A stretch of 7,274 bases of DNA from JANRKG01 sp033763635. Lineage in GTDB: Bacteria; Cyanobacteriota; Cyanobacteriia; GCF-001939115. This document shows, in pieces, positions 1 through 4,976 of the stretch. The notes below the pieces were generated by a model. It had not been told where the DNA came from. It saw nothing but the letters and a program-made list of their open reading frames with translations, and searched no databases. The stretch spans positions 1-7,274 of the forward strand of contig JANRKG010000430.1 of assembly GCA_033763635.1 (NCBI GenBank), given 5' to 3'. Both the position numbers and the translations under genes were made by a program. How positions within the stretch are numbered: the first letter of the stretch is position 1; every line of letters starts with the position of its first letter.

Positions 1-3
1 TGG

Positions 4-918
4 TCAGGGGAGCGTGGTGTCGATGGGTTCCAGGATATAGAAGTATCCTTCATAAATGACCCGGAACCCTGCTTGCTGGAAGATCCGGCGGTTCATCTCT
101 CGTGCTTCTGGGGTACAGGGGGTTTCCGGTGGGTCGCTGTACAGAATCCCTTTGGGCATGAGGATCGATCGGAGCGTATTCAAGAAATAGGCGATTTGTC
201 TGGAGGTTGAATAATGATAGGCAAAATCGTACTTATTAAAGAGACTCAGGCAAGAAATAACTTCAAATTTCGTTTCTACCGAAGGCAACCATTCTTTGAT
301 CTTATTGAATTCAATGGCCCGATGTTTGTAGGTCGTTTGGTACTCGTACTCTGCTTTGTCATGGGCACGCGGATCTAAGCCAATCACCCTGGCTCCCAGG
401 ATTTGTAGGATTTCGGCACCCAGGGGGGGATGATCTTTGCAAAATTGGTTTAAGAATTCCTCTTCCTTTTTTACTTGAAAGAACGGAAACTCAGGCTCTA
501 TGTAAGTGGAGAGGGCACCACACCCCAAATCTAAGATGTTGTATCCATAGAGGGGGCTGGTATTCATGTAGCCAAAATCTTCACATAGGGTTCCAATTAG
601 AAAAAGAAGTTTGACTGAAGGAATTAAATTTTGCGTGTCAACCTTATATCCCCGATAGCGATTGTTACTTCGCATCATCTGGGTAATAATTTGTTTGCTA
701 AAGCTAATCAGATTTTTGATGGTTGAATGCTGTTCAATTCTAGCTTCTGGGTACTCTTGAAGACCCAGTTGAAAGCGAACAATTTCCTCTAATAAAAGCT
801 CAACTTCCTGCGCTTTACGAGATAATACGGAGGCCGCAGGAACCACTCGTTGATTGAGATTCTTCGTATTTCTGATCTTCGAGTTAGCTTGGTTGACCTG
901 ATAGGATCTGGCCGTCAT
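4..918 (-). CDS. Class I SAM-dependent methyltransferase-like protein, substrate unknown
   Basis: A 304-residue soluble protein with no signal peptide or membrane segment. The Rossmann methyltransferase signature is visible: motif I 'NILDLGCG' at about 127-134 (SAM-binding glycine loop), an acidic residue after the next strand in 'VIGLDPR' (D182, expected to touch the SAM ribose), a strand 'FEVISCLSLF' at 218-227 in the motif IV position, and 'LRSILMPKGILY' at 249-260, the usual post-core strand. 'AGFRVI' near 283-288 is also common in these enzymes. The first 120 residues are helical and charged and match no family I know; they may form a substrate-binding cap. The ATG at 918 has a GAGGGG ribosome-binding site 6 bases upstream. 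The gene is divergent from the NurA-like gene, and its stop lies at the window edge. Its 5' half is AT-rich beside its neighbour (22 of 60 G+C at 601-660 versus 39 of 60 at 1861-1920). The methyltransferase fold is fairly secure; the target could be a small molecule, RNA or protein. Confidence 0.8.
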   Translation of the reverse strand: MTARSYQVNQANSKIRNTKNLNQRVVPAASVLSRKAQEVELLLEEIVRFQLGLQEYPEARIEQHSTIKNLISFSKQIITQMMRSNNRYRGYKVDTQNLIPSVKLLFLIGTLCEDFGYMNTSPLYGYNILDLGCGALSTYIEPEFPFFQVKKEEEFLNQFCKDHPPLGAEILQILGARVIGLDPRAHDKAEYEYQTTYKHRAIEFNKIKEWLPSVETKFEVISCLSLFNKYDFAYHYSTSRQIAYFLNTLRSILMPKGILYSDPPETPCTPEAREMNRRIFQQAGFRVIYEGYFYILEPIDTTLP

Positions 919-924
919 AAATAT

Positions 925-930
925 CCCCTC
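925..930 (-). promoter_or_regulatory. Ribosome-binding site of the methyltransferase-like gene
   Basis: GAGGGG on the minus strand, 6 bases before the ATG at 918. It is the strongest Shine-Dalgarno match in this part of the window and fixes the start codon. Confidence 0.6.
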
Positions 931-1003
931 TGGGTAGATTAAAGCCTTCTTTTGAGGTTGGGATTGATAAGGTCTGGAAGAATACAGATGGCTTCATGAA
1001 TAC

Positions 1004-1032
1004 TTTATAGATAGCTTATTTTCTATTGGGAA
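1004..1032 (-). promoter_or_regulatory. Candidate sigma-70-type promoter for the methyltransferase-like gene
   Basis: On the minus strand, TTCCCA (1027-1032, 4 of 6 to TTGACA) is followed after 17 bases by TATAAA (1004-1009, 5 of 6 to TATAAT). Transcription would start near 997 and give a leader of about 80 bases. This is sequence matching only; AT-rich intergenic DNA gives such matches by chance. Confidence 0.3.
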
Positions 1033-1242
1033 TGAACCCGTATTTTTAGGGGAAACTCAGTAATTCTTAGGGTGATTGTGATGACTCAGTAGGGGGTTTT
1101 TTCTCCTGAAGTTATGCGATGAAACCGAATCAGCATGAGAGTTTTTGGGGGAAGAACTAAAATTTTTTCTATTAGGAAAGCGTGAAGGGTGGGGCAGGTG
1201 GATTGACCTGCTAAGATAATCGAACAAGCGAACACTTGATCT

Positions 1243-2442
1243 ATGCTGGATTTGACAAAAGTTGCTCAGCAGATGCAGGGAATTAGCCAACACTTGACGC
1301 AGGAGGCAACGGCTTCCCGACAACGATTGGAGCGGGCGGCAACGCTGATGGGGCAAGCAACGGCGATGCAGAGGGAGTTGATGGATCGTCGGCAAGCCTG
1401 GATCGATCGCATGGCTTTCATTGCTGCTGAACCTGCCGAACCTCTGGATACTCGCTTATTTCTAGAAACGGCACCGAGTCAGCATACGGTGGTTGCGACT
1501 GATGGTTCCCAGATTGCTCCCAGCCATCACGAAATTGCTTACTTTTACCTGATTAATGTGGGTCGCGTCGTTTTGCACTACGGTCAGAATCTCCATCCCT
1601 TACTGGATAGCTTGCCGGAGGTGTTTTATCGCCCTGAAGATCTTTATATCTCACGGCAATGGGGCATTCGCACAGAAGAATGGATGGGCTATTGCCGGAC
1701 GGCTTCCGAAACGGTTGCCCTTGTAGAATTGGTTCAGGAAGTGCAATCATCCTTCACCCCTCATCCGTTATTGGCTCCCCCTCTTCTGGCAATGGTGGAT
1801 GGGTCTTTGATTCACTGGTTTCTAGAAACCCTGCCCGCCGAGGCCCGCGATCGTATTCTGTCCCCGATGCTGGTGGCCTGGGAGAGCTTGCGATCGCAAC
1901 GGGTGCCCCTGGTAGGGTATGTAAGTGCGTCTCGCAGTGGGGAAGCCATAAATTTCCTGCGACTCCTCACCTGCCCCTACGCGGAGCCGGACTGTCAGAC
2001 TCACTGTTCTGCTCAGAGCGATCGTACCCCCTGCCAGGTTCTCGATCCCCTTAAAGATACGGTCCTTTGGGGAAGTTTGTTGGAACCGGGGCAGCGGAGT
2101 CCTCTCTGGCGCAGTTCGGCCCGCATTCTCGAGTTGTATGGTCCCCACACCATTTATTTCTGCTACGTTCATTTGGGGATTGAGGTTGCTCGGCTGGAAT
2201 TTCCTGCATGGGTTGCAGAAGACTCCAACCTCTTACAAACGGCTCTGAGTTTAACCCTGGCCCAGGTGCAAAAGGGGTACGGCTATCCAGTCGCGCTTGC
2301 GGAGGCCCACAATCAAGCGGTGGTGCGGGGGAGCGATCGGGCCAGATTTTTTGCCCTCCTGGAGCAACAAATGATCCGCTCTGGTCTGAAGAATGTGGGT
2401 ACTTCCTACAAAGAGGCACGAAAGCGCGGAAGTATTGCATAG
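1243..2442 (+). CDS. NurA-domain nuclease family protein
   Basis: A 399-residue soluble protein. NurA nucleases are Mn-dependent, RNase H-like enzymes that resect DNA ends, usually with the HerA translocase. The family landmarks are present in order: 'VVATDGSQ' with D87 (first catalytic acid after strand 1), 'LLAMVDGSL' with D186 (second acid), 'VGYVSASRS' at about 224-232, and the C-terminal 'YGYPVALAEAH' with Y348 and H356, corresponding to the Tyr/His pair of archaeal NurA. The N-terminal 60 residues look helical and charged. A four-cysteine cluster (C244, C251, C255, C264) sits between the second acid and the C-terminal motif. The ATG at 1243 is the only reasonable start, because an in-frame TGA lies at 1237-1239; no Shine-Dalgarno sequence precedes it. 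No herA lies in the window. Base composition and one HIP1 site match the host. The family call is strong; nuclease activity is inferred from the motifs. Confidence 0.85.
   Translation: MLDLTKVAQQMQGISQHLTQEATASRQRLERAATLMGQATAMQRELMDRRQAWIDRMAFIAAEPAEPLDTRLFLETAPSQHTVVATDGSQIAPSHHEIAYFYLINVGRVVLHYGQNLHPLLDSLPEVFYRPEDLYISRQWGIRTEEWMGYCRTASETVALVELVQEVQSSFTPHPLLAPPLLAMVDGSLIHWFLETLPAEARDRILSPMLVAWESLRSQRVPLVGYVSASRSGEAINFLRLLTCPYAEPDCQTHCSAQSDRTPCQVLDPLKDTVLWGSLLEPGQRSPLWRSSARILELYGPHTIYFCYVHLGIEVARLEFPAWVAEDSNLLQTALSLTLAQVQKGYGYPVALAEAHNQAVVRGSDRARFFALLEQQMIRSGLKNVGTSYKEARKRGSIA
1890..1897. repeat. HIP1 octamer GCGATCGC
   Basis: Exact copy of the highly iterated palindrome of cyanobacteria, inside the NurA-like gene. 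It supports a cyanobacterial host and vertical residence of this gene. Confidence 0.85.
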
Positions 2443-2747
2443 GCAGGGGCTAAGGCGATTTCTTGAAGAGAATTGGGTGCATCCCAGCTTTGCAAGTTGA
2501 CCCTCAGTTCTCTTCCCCTCCTGGGAGGGGTGCCCGAAGGGCGGGGTGGGTTAGGGGGGCAAGCGATCAAGTGGCCTTTTGCGAACATTCAACCCACCCC
2601 TACCCCTACCCCTCCCAGGAGGGGATTAAGCAGGATCTTGGAAGTAGAAAGAGGTGAATGTCCCTGGAATTCCTTAAATTTCAATCTCTGATCTCCTGTA
2701 CTATCTCTTCCATTTTTTCCTTGACGCAGATACATATCTAGTGTTTG
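2443..2747. other. Intergenic region, 305 bases, mostly repeat DNA
   Basis: The central part is the inverted repeat at 2515-2624. The left flank holds a short palindrome TGGGTGCATCCCA (about 2475-2487) and resembles the lead-in of dispersed cyanobacterial repeats, so the whole element may start near 2470 (inference). The right flank (2626-2747) is AT-richer with pyrimidine runs and carries a candidate promoter for the next gene. Short open frames here are made of repeat sequence and are not genes. Confidence 0.6.
2515..2624. repeat. Long GC-rich interrupted inverted repeat, dispersed-repeat-like
   Basis: The outer arms CCCCTCCTGGGAGGGG (2515-2530) and its exact complement (2609-2624) pair over 16 bases. 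The inner arms GGGGTGGGTT (2543-2552) and AACCCACCCC (2591-2600) pair over 10 bases. Between them is an asymmetric internal loop (12 bases left, 8 right), whose left side can itself fold as GCCC-GAA-GGGC. The apical loop is 38 bases (2553-2590). Each outer arm is also self-palindromic (7+2+7). It lies between two plus-strand genes and could stop transcription after the NurA-like gene, although no T-run follows. Such elements recur in intergenic DNA of filamentous cyanobacteria. Nothing in it codes for protein, and I see no target-site duplication. Confidence 0.75.
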
Positions 2748-2749
2748 AT
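2721..2749 (+). promoter_or_regulatory. Candidate promoter of the CobO-like gene
   Basis: TTGACG (2721-2726, 5 of 6 to TTGACA), then a 17-base spacer, then TTTGAT (2744-2749, 4 of 6 to TATAAT). If used, transcription would begin near 2756, downstream of the ATG at 2748, and translation would have to start later, for example at TTG 2766. Weak, but it bears directly on the start-codon choice. Confidence 0.25.
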
Positions 2750-3419
2750 GAGGGAGGCTAATGGGTTGGGCGCGCTACAGATATTGACGCTTCAGAATAG
2801 TACGACTTCCGAACGTTTCAGGAGTAGCAATGCCACAAGCCTTGCCGAATCAATCGCGGGTCCAGGCGTTACCGATGGTTTGTGTATGATTTCCCATTTA
2901 GAGACTCCTACGTTTTCCCTGAATCGTCATCCCCGTCCGATCGAGGGGCTGATTCAGGTCTTTACCTCCTCTCATCGCAGTTTCTTTACCAATGTCATGG
3001 CTCAAGCGCTGCGGATTGCAGGGCAGGGAACGCCAGTACTCGTGGTGCAGTTCTTGAAGGGGGGAATTGGGCAGGGACACGAACATCCAGTGCGACTGGG
3101 CCAGCATTTAGATTGGATTCGTTGCGATCTGCCGCGCTGTATTGATACGCCTCACCTGGACTCAAGGGAAGCGGAGTCTTTTTCAAAGCTCTGGGTTTAT
3201 ACCCGTGATGTCGTGATGGAGTCTCGGTACGATCTGGTGGTTCTGGATGAATTGAGTCTGGCAATCAACTTTAATTTGATCGCTGAGTCGGAAGTATTAT
3301 CGTTTTTAACGAATCGCCCTCACCATGTCGATATCATCTTGACAGGGCCAGAAATGCCAGACTCTCTTCTGGAGATTGCAGACCAAATTACGGAACTAAG
3401 ACGCAGCCATCAACCTTGA
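2748..3419 (+). CDS. CobO/BtuR-like P-loop-fold protein with degenerate Walker A
   Basis: A 223-residue soluble protein that follows the cob(I)alamin adenosyltransferase (CobO/BtuR) fold over most of its length. Visible are 'GLIQVFTSS' at the strand-1 position, 'ALRIAGQG' and 'VLVVQFLKGG' (compare CobO 'ALRALGHG...VVQFIKG'), Walker B-like 'LVVLDELSLAINF' from about 163, and 'LTGPEMPDSLLEIADQITEL' near 198-217, the family's C-terminal signature. The P-loop, GNGKGK(S/T)T in active enzymes, reads SSHRSFFT here (about 74-81), lacking the glycines and the catalytic lysine, so normal ATP binding and corrinoid adenosylation are doubtful. The role is unknown; cyanobacterial relatives are usually named only 'P-loop NTPase family protein'. 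The start is uncertain. ATG 2748 has no Shine-Dalgarno; TTG 2766 has AGGGAGG 8 bases upstream; ATG 2886 would begin just before the conserved region. The 3' end overlaps the convergent marC-family gene by 10 bases. Confidence 0.8.
   Translation: MREANGLGALQILTLQNSTTSERFRSSNATSLAESIAGPGVTDGLCMISHLETPTFSLNRHPRPIEGLIQVFTSSHRSFFTNVMAQALRIAGQGTPVLVVQFLKGGIGQGHEHPVRLGQHLDWIRCDLPRCIDTPHLDSREAESFSKLWVYTRDVVMESRYDLVVLDELSLAINFNLIAESEVLSFLTNRPHHVDIILTGPEMPDSLLEIADQITELRRSHQP
2751..2757 (+). promoter_or_regulatory. Shine-Dalgarno AGGGAGG that may decide the CobO-like start
   Basis: A strong AGGGAGG lies inside the annotated start region. It is 8 bases from the in-frame TTG at 2766 and 3 bases from an out-of-frame ATG at 2761 that opens an 8-codon frame ending at 2787. 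It serves neither ATG 2748 nor ATG 2886. Confidence 0.45.
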
Positions 3420-4030
3420 AGGAGTCCCATCGCTCCATTGGCGATGTACTGAACCGCCAGGGCTGTTAACAAAACTCCCAGGACACGAGTAATCACATCA
3501 ATTCCTGCTTTACCTAAAATTTGGGCCAGGTAATCTGATAGGTGCAAAATGCCATAGGCGATCGCCAGAACAACGGCAGTGACTGCTAGAACCATCAATA
3601 AGCCAGAAAGATAATTTTCTGACTCCCCGACTAGAATGACGATACTTGCCAGGGTGCCGGGGCCTGCGATGAGAGGAATTGCCAGGGGAAAGACAGTGAT
3701 ATCGGGCTGGCTAGGATTTTCTTCTGCTACTGAAGGATTGTTTTGTTCGGGTTGGGTAAACACCATGTCGATCGCAATCTTGAACAGCAAAATCCCGGCA
3801 GCCACCTGAAAGGCATCCAGGGAAATTTCCAGATAACGCAAGAGAGCAGGCCCAATCAGAGAAAAAACCAGCAGGATCAGGGCGGCAAAAAGAACCGCCT
3901 GACGGGCAATGGTCAGGCGTTCTTCTGAGGTGCGATCGTTCGCCAGAATAATGAAAATCGGAGCAAGGCCGATCGGGTCAATGACAACAAAAAGGGTGAG
4001 GAAAGATTTGACCAGAAATGTAACGATCAC
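3410..4030 (-). CDS. MarC-family integral membrane protein
   Basis: A 206-residue hydrophobic protein of the usual MarC length with about six membrane segments (roughly 5-29, 41-63, 70-90, 112-134, 141-163 and 177-205). Family motifs are present: 'VVIDPIGLAPIF' around D18-P19 in the first helix, and 'PLAIPLIAGPGTLAS' at about 115-129 in the fourth, two half-site motifs of this internally repeated fold. The polar loop at 93-110 is Gln/Asn/Pro rich. MarC was once linked to multiple antibiotic resistance, a role later withdrawn for E. coli; the substrate is unknown, so I name no transported compound. The start is GTG at 4030, preceded by an in-frame TGA directly upstream and a TCCTC (GAGGA on this strand) 6 bases away. 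It lies 51 bases downstream of the hydrolase gene and probably shares its transcript. One HIP1 site lies inside. Confidence 0.9.
   Translation of the reverse strand: MIVTFLVKSFLTLFVVIDPIGLAPIFIILANDRTSEERLTIARQAVLFAALILLVFSLIGPALLRYLEISLDAFQVAAGILLFKIAIDMVFTQPEQNNPSVAEENPSQPDITVFPLAIPLIAGPGTLASIVILVGESENYLSGLLMVLAVTAVVLAIAYGILHLSDYLAQILGKAGIDVITRVLGVLLTALAVQYIANGAMGLLQG
3558..3565. repeat. HIP1 octamer GCGATCGC
   Basis: Exact HIP1 palindrome inside the MarC-family gene. Confidence 0.85.
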
Positions 4031-4036
4031 TCAGGT

Positions 4037-4041
4037 TCCTC
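4037..4041 (-). promoter_or_regulatory. Ribosome-binding site supporting the GTG start of the marC-family gene
   Basis: GAGGA on the minus strand, 6 bases before GTG 4030. With the TGA immediately upstream of the GTG (4031-4033), this makes GTG the only sensible start. Confidence 0.6.
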
Positions 4042-4081
4042 ACGGCATCAATGACTTTGATTGTAGGGATTGGGGCAAAGT

Positions 4082-4942
4082 TTAGGAAGCAACCGGAAGT
4101 TGTAGGAAGTCCTGAAGATGTTTGAAGTAGGTTTCGGGATCTTCCAGCATTGGAAAGTGGCCCGTTCCACGCATCATAATAAATTCAACTTTCGGACTCA
4201 AGGCTGCGGCCCGTCGTCCCATTTCTGCCGGAATAATCTGATCGTACTCCCCTGACACAATCAGTGTTGGCACTTGAATCTGGGTAAATTCCAGGGGCAT
4301 CACTTCCGCCGCTTGCTTACTGACTGCGGTGTAAATGGTTCCCAAAGCCGCTTCATAGTCAGCCATGAGAAAGTCTTCTAGAAAAGCGCGACTGATAGCG
4401 GTAGGCAGGGGCCGATACAGGAACCGAGCCATGAACAGCTTGTCCAGGAGGGGAACTCGCAGAAACCAGGAGGGACGAAACTGAACGACGTATTTCCCAA
4501 ACTGATGAAACGTGCTAAAAGCCCGCTCATCATAGTCAAAAATGCCGCTACAGGTGAGAATTGCCCGCTCTACTTTCTGGGGAAACAGGTTTAAGAAGAA
4601 GACTGCGATCGACGAACCAGTGGAATGGGCATTCAAGTAAACACGGTGGAGATGGAAGGCATCGAGCAGTTCCGCCAACTCTTCCGCATAGCCCTCTAAC
4701 TCGTAGGTAAACTCCAGGGCAGAATCCGGATTGCGGGGAAGGCGAGATCGTCCAAACCCACGCAGATCATAGAGGAGGCAATCAAAAGTAGCCGTGAGGG
4801 CCTGAGCGGTACTTTCCCAATAGCGCCCTGAGCCAGCCCATCCGTGTAAGAAAACCATCACGGGTTTACCAGTGGGTTCTGCTCCAGCACTGGTGATCCA
4901 CTCATAGTAGTGGTCCACTCCACGAATTTGAATGAAAGCCAT
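4082..4942 (-). CDS. Alpha/beta hydrolase-fold protein
   Basis: A 286-residue soluble enzyme of the alpha/beta hydrolase superfamily, without a signal peptide. Landmarks in order: 'VFLHGWAGSGRYW' (His-Gly oxyanion segment, 30-42), 'LLYDLRGFGRS' at 56-66, nucleophile elbow 'AHSTGS' with Ser107, a lid-like segment at about 135-215, 'IVSGEYDQIIP' with Asp234, and 'GTGHFPMLEDP' with His262. Ser107-Asp234-His262 is therefore a complete predicted triad. The elbow is Ala-x-Ser-x-Gly rather than Gly-x-Ser-x-Gly, which the fold tolerates. The substrate is unknown; carboxylester, lactone or C-C bond hydrolysis are all possible in this broad family. The ATG at 4942 fits the N-terminus of the domain but has no clear Shine-Dalgarno. 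The gene follows clpX after 34 bases with no terminator hairpin and precedes the marC-family gene by 51 bases, so it is likely co-transcribed. Confidence 0.9.
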   Translation of the reverse strand: MAFIQIRGVDHYYEWITSAGAEPTGKPVMVFLHGWAGSGRYWESTAQALTATFDCLLYDLRGFGRSRLPRNPDSALEFTYELEGYAEELAELLDAFHLHRVYLNAHSTGSSIAVFFLNLFPQKVERAILTCSGIFDYDERAFSTFHQFGKYVVQFRPSWFLRVPLLDKLFMARFLYRPLPTAISRAFLEDFLMADYEAALGTIYTAVSKQAAEVMPLEFTQIQVPTLIVSGEYDQIIPAEMGRRAAALSPKVEFIMMRGTGHFPMLEDPETYFKHLQDFLQLPVAS

Positions 4943-4976
4943 AAGTCAATGGTAGGGTTCGTAGCCTGACAGTAAA

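Larger units (their letters stand above)
919..1242. other. Divergent intergenic region, 324 bases
   Basis: This AT-rich spacer separates the divergent methyltransferase-like and NurA-like genes and must hold both promoters. The only usable promoter pair I see is the minus-strand one at 1004-1032. An 8-base direct repeat ACTCAGTA occurs at 1055-1062 and 1084-1091, spaced 29 bases; it could be a regulator site or chance. I see no convincing small ORF, tRNA, terminator hairpin or mobile-element end. Confidence 0.5.

Noticed and set aside
1203..1220. TTGACC and GATAAT upstream of the NurA-like gene as a promoter
   Set aside because: The two boxes are only 6 bases apart, and no acceptable -35 lies 16-18 bases before GATAAT.
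1057..1395. Minus-strand 112-codon open frame over the start of the NurA-like gene
   Set aside because: Low-complexity Ser/His/Arg/Pro composition and antisense to a recognisable gene; no domain or ribosome-binding site.
2463..2691. Two overlapping plus-strand open frames of 64 and 72 codons, and a minus-strand one at 2406-2588
   Set aside because: They are translations of the G/C-run inverted repeat, giving Pro/Gly/Arg-rich products in several frames.
2745..2747. TTG 2745 as the start of the CobO-like gene
   Set aside because: It merely precedes ATG 2748 by one codon and has no ribosome-binding site.
4047..4061. ATCAA/TTGAT inverted repeat between the hydrolase and marC-family genes as a terminator
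   Set aside because: Only 5 AT-rich base pairs with no T-run; too weak to call.
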